Positions 1 to 11,000 of a stretch of DNA of 64,000 bases are shown one piece after another. The notes below the pieces were generated by a model. That model saw only the letters and a list, made by a program, of their open reading frames with translations. It did no database searches and was not told where the DNA came from. This DNA is from Strongylocentrotus droebachiensis. Taxonomy: Eukaryota > Echinodermata > Echinoidea > Camarodonta > Strongylocentrotidae. The stretch covers positions 1-64,000 of the forward strand of contig JAVYIG010007932.1 of NCBI GenBank assembly GCA_035222895.1. Direction: 5' to 3'. Every line of letters begins with the position of its first letter. Position 1 is the stretch's first letter. A program made the position numbers and the translations under genes.

Positions 1-1344
1 GTTTTGTTCTTCAAGATTTAACAATCACCTCTCACCGTGGACAAGAGCCTGGCAGAGCGACTTAAAAGTGGGGGGGGGGGGGGGGAAGGGCACCAACAAA
101 AAAGGGCACTTTCTGGAAAAAAGGGGCACATACAAAGGGAAACCTCAAAGCAAAAATATACAATTTATAGACATTGTTAGGCCATATGATACCCCTACAT
201 TGTGATTAGATTATCAGGGATGATTTCATTGTTTGTTTTTCTCTGCACATGGTCCAAGATACTGCTTTAACCCTTACTGTCTCAACATTTTCGGAGATTG
301 CGCCGCAACTGCTTGGAATTTTGAATTGTTGTTTTTTGACTTTTTTCTGTCAAGTCTTACGCACATTTTGATACCATTGTCGTCGAAATCGGATATACCT
401 GTAAGGTGTTACATAACAATTAGTATGCGCATGTCATTAAAAAGTGCTTTGTACAAGCAGAAATGTGAATACAGGTTTAGATTAGGACGATGTATTTCTT
501 CCTAAGTGATATCAAATTGCTTTTATATGTTTCTCAAAGTAACTAGAAATAAAACAATAGATATAATAAATAAAAAACAATAAAATACATAAGAAAATAA
601 AATGATGAATTTCGAACATTTATTCAATACATTTTCAAGATTATTCACAAGTCTACAAGAGTTTTCTGTAAAATGCATAAAATTAGCATTTTGCATAATT
701 AATTAGGCTATAACGGTATAAATTTGCTTATTAGGAAAAAACTATTTATACCATCTTGTACCTTACGTAAATATCTACAAACATGCACATTTTCGTGTTC
801 ATCGGACATTCAACGGCCGAGATCATAGGGGGGGGGGGGGGGGAGGGGGGGCCCTCCCCAGTCTGATGGTCTGAATATTTAATTTAAAATTAAAATTTTT
901 AATTTGTGAAGTCGCAAAGCGAAAAATTACATCTTATAAAGAGGGGGGGGGGAAATCCTAGTGATGAAAGACTTAAAAGATCTTTACATAAGAAACAAAA
1001 TCATAATAACTTAAAATGCAAGCGTAGTGAGCGAGCTTTGGGTGAAATGAAAGAAAAAGATGCTCTTAGTCGCTTTAAATTAGGAGTACATTTTGGGGTG
1101 AGAAGAAAAGGGCACTCCCCTTCATATCCATGATTCATCCCTTTCATACTAATAGGTCATCCCTTATTCACATTCACCCTTTTCATCCACTATCTCTCTC
1201 TCTCTGATCGGTTCAATGTTCACCTGATGCAGTCAAGCTTAAAGTATAATTTACATATACTATGAATATTCAATATATACCCTTTGTTTATTGTTTATGT
1301 TTGAATATTCAAGATACTTTGTGATGTTGATTTATATACTTGTA
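1..1344. other. AT-rich intergenic DNA with two poly-G runs
   Basis: No gene is visible. The stretch is AT-rich and contains G runs at 70-85 and about 828-851. Around the first run the phrase aagggcac recurs, as it does near other G runs in the window. The short open frames here lack codon structure or recognisable motifs. Confidence 0.6.
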
Positions 1345-1353
1345 CTAGCAGGA

Positions 1354-1371
1354 CCCGCGGAAATCCGCGGG
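1354..1371 (-). other. Helitron-like 3' terminal hairpin
   Basis: An 8-bp perfect stem with a 2-nt loop, 5 nt before CTAG on the minus strand. The identical 18-mer sits at 51886-51903 in the opposite orientation, again 5 nt before CTAG. A degenerate version (one stem mismatch) lies near 2341-2358 without CTAG. Confidence 0.6.
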
Positions 1372-1453
1372 ATTCTAGAGGGGGGCGGAGGGTGTAAATA
1401 GATATATAGAGACTGTCTAAATTAAAACCACCAAGAACTTTATTTGCCATTCA

Positions 1454-1774
1454 GGCCATTAAAAAAATATACATGTTTAGCGTCCCCGCCCGCTTCCTTT
1501 TTTGGGGCCGCCTCCTATTTTTTATTATTTTTTTAAATTTTAAAAAAAAAAAATTTTTGAAAGAAAAAAAACATGAAAAACACTGCTAAAATGTATTTCT
1601 GATTTAAAAAAAGAAAAAAAAAAAATGTCGGCCGCCATCTTGAAAAATAGCCCGAATGTCAGGGAAAATGTACGAAGCTGCCATTTTGAAAGTAAAAAAA
1701 AAAAAAAAAGGGCCTCCTCCTTCCCATTTTTCGAAAAAACAGGACGCTAAACATGTTTTGTTTTTAATTTGGCC
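1454..1774. mobile_element. TIR element inserted in left unit B
   Basis: The block is absent from the homologous unit at 49792-51912, which reads across the site without it. Its ends are imperfect inverted repeats of about 32 bp sharing the core ACATGTTTAGCGTCC (1471-1484 and 1742-1755). The interior is T/A homopolymers with no coding potential. It looks like a MITE of about 320 bp; the target duplication could not be fixed because the flanks are AT-rich. Confidence 0.5.
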
Positions 1775-1833
1775 TTATTTAAAATAAAAAGAACGATCCA
1801 ACTGTACCGGTAGTTATTCTTTAAGCCACTGGA

Positions 1834-2178
1834 ACTGCGTAGAGTTCCGTTGTGTGGCGTACCGACGACGCAGAAATTAGGCTGCGTATTAATGGGAAAA
1901 TAGTCCCTGCGTAGGTTATGTGTAGGCTGGCGTACAGGTTTGCTTATGGTTGCTTACTGTGTGGAAAGCTTTGACTACTTTGTCGATCTGGCGTAGGGTA
2001 GCGTACTGTTGCGTAAAAAGGCGTACTTTCTGCGTCAAGTTTCTACGCCGAAAGTACGCGAAAAAAATTAAACATGTTGAATTGTTTTCGTTCATCTTGC
2101 GTACCCCTTTCCGTTCCTCAGCATATAGTAACGTAGGCCAGCGTAGTTGGTACGCAACACTACGCAACTCTACGTATT
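1834..2178. repeat. TACGC-rich foldback inside unit B
   Basis: The two ends are imperfect inverted repeats (GCGTAGAGTT at about 1837 against AACTCTACG at about 2167). The interior is full of GCGTA/TACGC words and contains a 10-bp stem, GCGTACTTTC with GAAAGTACGC, near 2029-2057. The same block is present inverted at about 51390-51720. An overlapping minus-strand frame of 91 codons stays open and is matched by a frame of 81 codons in the other copy. The few differences are mostly amino-acid changing, so the frame is probably incidental. Confidence 0.5.
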
Positions 2179-2336
2179 GACCCCACGCCAATTAGTGACC
2201 CGCAAGTGTCACAAATAAAGTATTAAAAATATGCTCATCTGACCCTAATTAAACGCCTAAAACCCCCGAGCTTTCGGGGGTTTATGGCCCCTTGAAACCC
2301 GTGGACCCCACGCCTATATTATATATACACTCAACT

Positions 2337-3737
2337 CAGGACCCGCGGAAATCCGCGAGATTCTAGAGGGGGACGCAGGCAAAAAATTAAGTTTTTCATT
2401 TCGGGGGCTCCATTTCAAATTTTTGGGAAATTTTTGGGGGCTACTTTTTCAACTCTCGGGGGCTCTTTTTTCTGGGGCTACTTTTTCATTAATTCATAAA
2501 AGGATAGGCCTACACTTTGTTGAGATTTGTTTAGTAGGCTAAGGTTTCAGGCTTCCTACTTCATAATTGCCTATTTAGAAAAAAAACATTTTTCTAGTTC
2601 AATAACTAAGTTTTCATGCATTGATTTGATGCAAGAACTGTAACATAATAGACCCTAGATTGTGATTATTTCTGACCATGAATTTCGATAATCATTTTTC
2701 AAAGTAAAATTTTCACAAGAAATTCAGACAGTCGTTTAAAAACGTAGACATTAGTAATACTTTTACTAATTCTAAGCTCAGGTTTCGCAAATCTATTCAC
2801 GAAACTATATTGAAATCGCGGCAATAATGATGCAAACCAACAGATAACAATTTCAAAGTGTCAAATCTCTTCGATTCGAGCTCAGCTTAGCTGAACTCAC
2901 ACACACTGCAGCGTAACTCCAGGAAGCTCGAACACCGGCGCCGCAGGCGTCGGACGCCTGCGGTGCGCGGTGCCGATGTTGGAGCTTCCCGGAGTTACAG
3001 TGCACTGCATGACTGTGTGTACTGTATGTGTGTGGACTGAAGGCAGCTTGCGACTGAACTGTCAGTCCAATGGTTTTCTTGTGAAAACTTTCCTTTAGAA
3101 AATGATAATCAAAGTTCAGTATACATGGCCGTAATAATCACAAAATAAGCTTTGATTTCATACCTCTATTCACGAAAACTATATAAAAATCGCGGCAATC
3201 ATGATGGAAATAGGTCTCTAAGTTTGGACGTCGACGGGAATTATAGCCCTGTGTATCAGCTCTGGCTCGTGCAGCGCAGCTAGTACAAAGCACACCCTAT
3301 AGCAAGACGCTTTACTCTTGGTGATCCCGCCCTTTGCATAGAGCATTTAATACGCAACATAATGTGAGTTGTTGGTCAGTTGTTGTGTGTCTCTTTGAGA
3401 ACTGCAAAGAAATGAGTGTGATCGACAGCGCGGCGGCATGCAGTCTATATAGAGAATATCATATAGGAAGATACCTAACACGGGGTAAGTCGTACCCATT
3501 CAGCGTGCATTTAATACGCAACTTAATGTGAGTGGATAGTCATCGGTCGTGTGTCTACGGATGTTATGTTGAATATCCATGAGGTATCTATGTCGTCACG
3601 CATATCCTGCATTATGCATATCGCGTCTGTTTACGCCCTGGACGTCGACACGGAGGAGGACCTCGGGCGGAGTATAGCCAATTTGACAGAGTAGACTCTC
3701 CCTGCGGACGACGGCACCGGTCACCGGTACCCCAAGG
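2337..3737 (-). mobile_element. Helitron-like unit A, left copy (minus orientation)
   Basis: On the minus strand it ends at about 2337 with the degenerate hairpin and TCCT, but the CTAG is missing and unit B starts at once (GAGTTGAG). The part 3045-3737 is homologous to 48396-49345 in inverted orientation. Internally 2685-2840 and 3057-3210 share segments, some direct (attcacgaa... ...aatcgcggcaat) and some inverted, which flank a long hairpin at 2913-2998. No protein domain was found. The open frames here (for example 3596-3796) are not recognisable. Confidence 0.45.
2913..2998. repeat. GC-rich long hairpin
   Basis: Outer arms GTAACTCCAGGAAGCTC and GAGCTTCCCGGAGTTAC pair with one mismatch, and the centre (GCAGGCGTC/GACGCCTGC) pairs again. 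The arm words (aactccaggaagctc) resemble the ends of the larger foldback at 26672-27003 (taactccagggagctc), so both probably belong to one foldback family. Confidence 0.6.
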
Positions 3738-4366
3738 GGAGGGTTCAGGAGGAGATAGCTGCACCAACTTCCGTCGGCGATCTCATTAAAAAACAATAGA
3801 ATACAAAGGCCGGCGGAGACGTCATGCCCCCCCCGCGGAGCCTTAGCGTATTACTATTATAGATAGATGTGACTTAATGAATATTAATTTGTTTCTTCTA
3901 CTTTGCATGGAATGTATGTGGAATGCTACACAGAATGCAGTAATGCTTTTATACATTAAAACCTGGTCAGTTAGCCAGTAGTTATCAATCCTACATGTCT
4001 GCTAGGCTGCCTCTGTGTTAAAAGTGCAGGATTTTTTCAAGGGGGGGGGGGGGGGGTTTTAAAATCGGGCCCAAAATTTCGCAACGACTCAGGAAAATTT
4101 GAAAATCGCGCCGGCCGAAAAGTTGCTCAGTGGGGGGGGGGGGGGGGGGGGGGGTGGGTAAGAGGACACTTTTTGTTGTTTTTTGGGGAGTCCAACAAAA
4201 ATCGCAACGACTCAGCCAGCCGCTGAATAAGCAGGGGGGGGGGGGGGGGGGGGGGGGAAGAGGACACTTTTTTTCTTTTCTTTTGGGAGCGAAATTTGAA
4301 AATTTGACATTTTGTTCCGTTTGGGGGGGGGGGGGGGTAAGGTCACCTTTTTCAGGTCAGCCATTG

Positions 4367-4400
<34 letters not shown>

Positions 4401-4796
4401 AAAAAAAAAAAAAAATTCAAAAGGGGGGGTTTTTCACGAAAAACATACACATAAAAAAAACTTGAGGGGGGGGGGGGGTTTAACCCCAAACCCCCCCCCC
4501 TGCGTACGCGCCTGACTGCAACCTTACAATATATTAAGCAGGTGAAGGGCTAAGGAACCCTCATTCAGCCCCCTGAGCCCCTCCCATTCTTTGCTTTTTG
4601 ATTATGTCAAATAATCAATGATAGCTCTGTGGAGGAGGGGGGGGGGGGGGGGGAGAGACATTTCCTCATTCAAAGGCCATCTCCGGCATTCCTACCTACA
4701 TAGGTCACAGACTCGTAAAAAATAGAATTTTACCAGGGGTGCAGACATTACATGAGGTGGATCAGAAAAGTTTAAAGATTTGTGAGATCGCATTAA
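3738..4796. repeat. Poly-G-rich low-complexity tract
   Basis: It contains G runs at 4041-4056, 4132-4154, 4234-4257, 4323-4337 and 4637-4653, separated by recurring phrases such as agaggacactttttt and cgcaacgactcag. This gives a ragged tandem pattern plus long A and T runs (4375-4415). Glycine-rich open frames across it are artefacts of the G runs. No gene was seen. Confidence 0.7.
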
Positions 4797-4850
4797 AGGC
4801 ATCGTTTAACAACATTACATCTGAGATGCATGGCCCTAGAGCATGGCCCG
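4797..4850 (+). mobile_element. Truncated TTAA-flanked MITE (third copy)
   Basis: Directly after TTAA (4793-4796) the sequence matches the left end of the MITEs at 57237 and 58758 (TCGTTTAACAA, ATCTGAGATGCATGGCCCTA). Similarity then stops, so only the first about 50 bp is recognisable. Confidence 0.5.
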
Positions 4851-4936
4851 AGCATTGACATCAAACAATGAAGAAAAAAATTAGAAAGTTAGATATGTTG
4901 TGACTAAAAGGAATGCCTGTATGTAGTAATCTAATA

Positions 4937-5456
4937 CTCTTTTCACACTGGTTTTGCTTAACCCCCGTACTTTGCTTAGTCCTGTACTATCCTTAACCCC
5001 GGACTATTTTTTTTGGCTTTTCACACACGCTGTTTTTAGTCCCGTACTAGCGCCTATTCCGGAATAAGAAAATTCACGCTGTTCTCACTGCAATTCGTTA
5101 ACCCCGGATATCGTGAATGTTATGATTGGACATACTTCGCATCTGGCCAGCTGCGATACGCTCCATTGCGTAGTACCGGACTATTTTTCGTTTCTGTTCT
5201 CATTCATTTGCTTGGCACCGCAATTGCGGGGTTAGCAGGAGGTAGCACCACAATTGCGGAGTTAGCCCTGCTATTTTGCAGGGTTAGTTAACCCCGTACT
5301 ATAGGTGGGGTTAGCCAACTTTAGCCCACTTTGGTAAAAGCCAGTCTGAACAGAAAGTGGAATAGGCTTAACTCCGTACTATAGGTGGGGCTAAGACCCC
5401 CCCTTAACCCCACCTATAGTACGGGGTTAAGCAAAATATTGCCAGTGTGAAAACAG
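4937..5456. mobile_element. 520-bp foldback/MITE with TA target duplication
   Basis: The ends are inverted repeats: TTTTCACACTGG followed by TTTTGCTTAACCCC on the left, and the mirror image on the right. TA lies on each side (4935-4936 and 5457-5458). The interior repeats the words TTAACCCC, GTACTATAGGTGGGG and their complements, so most of the element can fold back on itself. There is no coding sequence. The TA duplication suggests mobilisation by a Tc1/mariner-type transposase (inference). Confidence 0.6.
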
Positions 5457-5629
5457 TATAAATGTAAACATTATATTGAGGCACCAAATAACATTACAAG
5501 CATATATCAATTAAAGAAATCTAGAACTTGCTCATCTAAGAATGTATGCTGCAATGATTATCTCATAAAAATAGTACAGGCCTAATAAGATTAATAAATG
5601 ATCACTCGGTTTTTCTCTTCTCCTTGCAG

Positions 5630-5813
5630 TGAGCCATGGACTATGCAGCCAATATAACAACGGGCCGCTGTAGGTCAATGTGAACGTGGGGCCGTTGGCG
5701 CTGGTAGCGCACCGGTGCCTCTGTAGGACGAGGGCCGGGGAGAGGTGAAAGCGGAAGACCAGACACCTCTCCCGCGTGTGCTACCAGCATCGAGATCTTT
5801 ACACGGTGGAAGA
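5630..5813 (+). other. Exon-like GC-rich segment, noncoding
   Basis: A GC-rich patch of 184 bp in AT-rich surroundings, bounded by a strong acceptor (pyrimidine tract ending CTCCTTGCAG, 5620-5629) and a consensus donor (AGA|GTGAGTA at 5814). All three plus-strand frames contain stops, so if it is an exon it is untranslated or part of a noncoding RNA. No function can be given. Confidence 0.3.
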
Positions 5814-6724
5814 GTGAGTACTCAAACAATAGTGTCGGGCAAAACCATATAACCCAATAGGGGGTTTCTCAACAGAGATACAAGATTTTAAAAGTAGTCA
5901 ACAGATCTTGATGGAAATTGTATGGAATTGTTGGTTGAATATCCCCTAATCTTTATGTACATTTCAGAACTACAAGTTAAGATTGTTTTTTTAAGGCTGT
6001 ATTACAAACAACATCCAAGGAGAATAAGCATATCTGTCCCCTAAACATGTTGTGGCAAGTTGTCACAAGAATTCTCCTGCTTTACTAGAAGAAAAGGGGT
6101 CATATCAAATAAATTTAGGGCATGGGAACGGTCCATTCTATTTTAAGCGATAGATTTTCAGAATTAATTTTTTTCTTCAGAAAATCGTAGAATTTATATT
6201 TAGTGTTGATTAAATCTTAATAATATATATTTGAACAGTTGAAAATGTAAAACATTTTAGTAAAAAAATAAAAAAATACTTGGTTTTGTTTCCTACATCA
6301 CAGCTTGCGTTATAAGGATTAAAACTTCCTAAGTTAAAACTTCCTATTTGAGATTCATCAAAATCTACCGGGAGCACCGGTAATTTTTATATTGAATTTT
6401 TCTCGAAAGCGGAAATGTTTTAGGGCCTAAATTTTCTAGTGCTTATAATACATCCACAGAGGCATCCAAATATATCAAAAATGTAAAGAATCACTATCCA
6501 CCCATGTTTCTTATCAAGAGAGTTTTTCAGCTTATACATATTTTGAAATCTGAATGATCAGTTTAATAATTTCACAGACATGAAATATATTGGCTGCAAA
6601 TGCACTATCACCTCATTTGGGTTCTTTTATGTACATCATTTAGATTTTAGGAACAGAGTGTCAATTATTTCTTGATGCATAAGTCAAGAGATCACAGGAA
6701 TATGAATTACCAATGCAGTGATTA
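5814..6724. other. No recognisable feature
   Basis: AT-rich unique-looking sequence. I see no gene, long repeat or RNA. Confidence 0.5.
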
Positions 6725-7607
6725 TGTGAGGGTATCGACTCAAAGTCATAAATGAGACGAAGCAGTTGTTGCGGTTCTATTGGGTATGAGGCCAATCTTT
6801 ATTTCATGCTGTTCAACTAACAAAAGAGGGTAGAAGACCCTTGACTGCACGAAGTTACTTCAGTTGCTGTAGAAAATTAAAAGAAACAAAAACTACAGTA
6901 AGTATTGCATCATTATGATCACAAATAATTACTTGCTAATTATCTGCTTTCCAGATCATCTTCCACATTATACAGTGTATGCAATTTAGTTCATACATGT
7001 ACATTGTATATATATTGAGTTTACCTCAGCCTATGAAATTCATGTAGTAAATAGATCTGCAATGAAGGCCACTCCCTATTTATTACTTTCACATATATAT
7101 AACACAATTCTCCAAATGAGTGAGCTATAATAATCATTCTATCAGCCTTAAGCAATATAGAAACATACTCCCAACTGATCACAATACAAGGCTTACCAAA
7201 AAGCAATGTCCTACCACGCCTTTCTAGCATTAATAGGCATAACTCAATTACTACCAGCATGCATCCTTCATGTAAATTAAAGTTAAATCTCCCTCTTCTT
7301 CACACAAATCATAATCTATCCAATTAAGCACCTAACATTAGAGAGTTAATTATATACTGTACTCACATATTAAGGTGTCCAAAACCAACTATAGACATCA
7401 AGAATATCAGGATGAGACATCAATTGTATCTTCATGTAGGCACAGCTACAACCAGTCTCATCTCTGCTCACTGCATGTATGAGCTTTAACCTGCATGCAG
7501 TGAGTGTATGTTCACTGGGGCATATCACTCTTCTTTAGTTAGGTACATTCCTTTTACCCCTGACTAATTTGCATTATAAAGAAAGAGCTATTTCTCATTC
7601 CCTCACA
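6725..7607 (-). repeat. 3' LTR (883 bp)
   Basis: Bases 6725-6871 and 7196-7607 match the other LTR base for base as far as I could read. The segment 6872-7195 (324 bp) is present only in this LTR. On the minus strand that segment begins GGTAAGCC and ends TTTTCTACAG, which look like splice donor and acceptor signals. The missing piece is bounded by TA on both sides, which also fits a microhomology deletion in the other LTR. Confidence 0.92.
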
Positions 7608-7620
7608 ATCTCCCCTGCTA
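7608..7620 (-). promoter_or_regulatory. Polypurine tract
   Basis: Read on the minus strand, the 13 bases just upstream of the 3' LTR are TAGCAGGGGAGAT, purine-rich and abutting TGTGAGGG. This is the expected place and composition for the plus-strand primer of reverse transcription. Confidence 0.65.
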
Positions 7621-8039
7621 AAATTAAAGTTTGTCCTCAAACTTGGCATACTGTAAGTATAATAATAATATATCACTTAAACAAAACTCATGAGCACTAA
7701 TTTAGCTTAAATAGTTGCATACTAGGTACCAAGATACATGTACAGTATAAATTTGTCCTTGTCTCAAAATAAACATACACTTCTCCAGATATACATCAAA
7801 AATAATTCTCCTCCCCAAATCCCAACTTTAAATACATTTCTTTCCTATACTTGTATGAAAAGAACAAAAACTATAATTAATGTGTGTGTGTTCACAAACA
7901 CATATCATCAATCAATATTCCAAATGTTTTCTTCAATAATATCGATTAAAGTTTTATGTTCACAAACGCTAATATCGTCCACAAGATTCCAACTGCTTTC
8001 TCCAATAATAGTTCTATATCCGGTAGTAAGAGTTGCTTA
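7621..8039 (-). other. 3' untranslated part of the Ty3 element
   Basis: About 420 AT-rich bases between the pol stop and the PPT. No ORF with env-like features (signal peptide, transmembrane segment) is present on the minus strand. The 101-codon plus-strand frame over 7738-8043 is antisense to the element and not credible. Confidence 0.6.
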
Positions 8040-11000
8040 TTAATATGACGTAGAGGTTTCATCCCAATGTAACTCGCGATTAATACCACTTTGGAGTCTG
8101 TCAATCAAAACTCCACTATGTTCGTTCTGTGCACTTGGCTTTACTCTGGCATTACCATCAATGAAGTTAGCTGTCGCTGCAGACCGAGGTAGACGGAGAG
8201 GATTGCTGTGTTTCCCTTTAGTCGGCCTCAGGCTTCGACGTGGAAGTGGGGAAAGGGGGTCATCATCATCACTAATTTCTGGTGTAGACGGGGAGGGGGA
8301 ATCGTCCTCATCACTGGATTCTGGTTCAGGGGTCCAGACATGTAACTCAGGGTGTTCATCAGTGGACTCGGCTGGTAGATCCCTTACCACTCTTGCAATG
8401 ACTGAGCTGGAGTCATCAGAAATGCTATCAGTCTGCTCTTGGGAGGTATTGCGTGTTCTCCCCTTTCTGGTTTTGGGAATGACAGGGTCAGATTGTTCCC
8501 TGACTGGGCACACCTTTAGCTCCCTTCGGTTGACAGTTCGTGGACCACCACTGCCATCTGCTTTCTCAATAGCATAGACTGCTCCCTCTCCTGGTCTGGA
8601 TACAACCTTGTATACTGTTGATTGCCACCCATCAGCAATTTTATGTCTACCTTGAGGATGGCTCTTAAGGTACACTCTGGTGCCAACTGTCAGTGGTCTC
8701 TCTTTGGCAGATTTGTCATAGTGTGCCTTGCGATAAGCTGCTTCATGTTCCAGTCTCTCCCCTGCTTTTTGGTAAGCCCATTGTAGAACCTTGGTGTGGT
8801 TAGCCAGCCAGTCATTCACATTAGAAGTGTCGTGTTGCGACTCTTCACCCAGTAGAAAGTCAACTGGAAGTTTGGGATCCCTCCCAAACATGATGTAGAA
8901 GGGAGTGAAACCAGTTGAGGCATGCTGGGTTGCATTGTAGGCATAGAGTACTTCTGGAAGAAATTCTGACCATCGACGTTTCTTTTCGGGAGGGAGTGTC
9001 TTCAGTAAATCATGTAATGTTCTGTTGAATCTCTCGGCTTGCCCGTTACCCTCTGGGTGGTAGGGTGTGGTATGTGACTTGTGGACTCCGTACTGCCGAC
9101 ACAAGGATTGAATAAGCGACGACTCAAAATTACGCCCCTGGTCTGAATGGAGTCGATGCGGCACACCAAACTTGCTAAACCATTCTCTTACCAGTACCTT
9201 TGCCGTGGTTTCAGCTGTTTGATTCCTAGTTGCGACTGCCAATGAATACTTGGAAAAAGCATCCGTCATGACGAGAACATTTTCCTTGCCTGTCGAGTCC
9301 GGTTCAAGTAGCGTAAAGTCGACAGCCAGCAATTCATTTGGGCGAGTTGCTTTCAATCCCCTCATGGGTTCTCGGATCTTCGGTGGATTTTTCGCCTTTG
9401 CACATCTATCACATTGATGACACCAATCCTTGATGTGTATCGTCATCCTTGGCCAGTAACAACGACTCCTAACTAGGCTTGTAGTCCTCTTTACAGCTTG
9501 ATGTCCTGTCTGGTCATGGCAAGCCTTTAGTACATCCTTGATAAGCACTCTGGGTAAAAGTAGCTGCCAAACATTTTCCATGTCACAGACTCTGTACAAG
9601 AGACCATCTCTTTCTCTTATCTTCTCCATCTGCCGCAAGAGAAGTATGACACTTTCGTCCTCTCTAGCCCTCTGTTCTCTGTTTGGCTTTTCTTTTGTCT
9701 CCCAGTAATATCTGAATTTGCTGATGGTTGGGTCTCGAAGCTGAAATTCCTCTAACTGTTCCCTTGAATAATTTGGAAATGGGGCAGGCGTACGAGAAGG
9801 TTCCTCATTATCCTGCATTTCCCCTTCGTCTTGGATAGATTGGGAATAGGCATGAGTGTGCTGGAGTTCCTCTGGCAACCGAGTAGCTCCCACTACCATA
9901 CAACATCCATCAGAAGTATATGTCGCCTCTTCTGCAGTGTCGGGTGATGCATGGGGGCGACGAGATAATCCATCAGCTACCTTGTTTGCTGCTCCAGGTT
10001 TGTATTGTACATCAAAGTTGAATGCAGAGAGGGCGCCAACCCATCGCTGTTCTACAGCCCCAAGTTTCGCCGTGTTAAGATGAGCCAGAGGGTTATTGTC
10101 TGTGAACACCGTAAACGTACTCCCGATAAGATAGTCTCTGAATTTCTCTGAGATTGCCCATTTCATCCCCAGTAGTTCAAGCTTCATACTGGAGTACCTT
10201 TCCATGTTCTTCTCTGCACCTCTAAGCGTTCGACTGGCATAAGCAATTACCAGACGCTTACCACCTTGCCTCTGGAAAAGAACAGCTCCTAGTCCCTGTA
10301 GACTTGCATCAACCTCGAGCTCAAATGGTTCTGTGAAGTCTGCATAGCCAAGCACTGGCGGTTGACATAGTTTCTCTTTGAGTTCCTCAAATGCCGCCTG
10401 ATGCTCTGGTTCCCATGTAAAGGGTGTTGTTTTTCCTTCCTTCCTCCTCTCAACTTGGATGGCAACCAGACTGTGCAGGGGGCCAGCAGTCTGTGAAAAT
10501 CCCTTCACAAATCGTCGATAGAAAGAGCAGAACCCTAGAAAAGAGCGTAGCTCTTTGAGATTCCTTGGTGTTGGCCAGCTCCTTACCACCTCTATCTTGT
10601 CCGGATCTGTCTGCACGCCCTCTCTGGAAACTTTATGGCCCAAATACCTCACTTCTGGACGGAAAAGTTCACACTTTGAGGGCTTGATCTTTAGTCCGTG
10701 CTCACGAAGCCTGTCAAATACACGGTCTAGTCTCTCGAGCTGTTCTTCAAAGGTAGATGAATACACTAAAATGTCGTCCAAATAACACAAGACAGACGAG
10801 AAGAACTGGTCCCCTAGGCAAATTTGCATAAGACGCTGGAATGTTCCTGGCGCGTTGCACAATCCAAAAGGCATACGTACATATTCGTATAAGCCAAAGG
10901 GTGTTGTGAAGCTTGTCTTGTACTGGTCCCTCTCATCCATAGCCACTTGGTGATAGCCCGACAAGAGATCAAGTGTCGAAAACCATTGTGCGCCATGTAA

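Larger units (their letters stand above)
1345..2336 (-). mobile_element. Helitron-like unit B, left copy (minus orientation)
   Basis: Read on the minus strand, the unit ends in a GC-rich hairpin (CCCGCGGATTTCCGCGGG, 1354-1371), then 5 nt, then CTAG (1345-1348), and the next host base is T. That is the 3' terminus expected of a Helitron (hairpin, CTRR end, A/T insertion site). A homologous unit lies inverted at about 49792-51912 with the same hairpin, CTAG and following T. There is no Rep/helicase coding sequence, so it would be non-autonomous. It follows directly on unit A (2337-3737), head to tail. It contains a nested insertion (1454-1774) and a foldback (1834-2178). No 5' TC terminus was identified. 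Confidence 0.6.

Noticed and set aside
233-505. 90-codon frame, and a 75-codon frame at 906-1133
   Set aside because: No motif, no splice context, AT-rich noise; the second runs through a G run.
4130-4515. Glycine-rich protein-coding frames
   Set aside because: They are produced by poly-G and poly-A runs and change with run length.
8161-8577. Plus-strand frames over the Ty3 element (also at 9856, 11602, 12088, 12543)
   Set aside because: They are antisense shadows of gag and pol.
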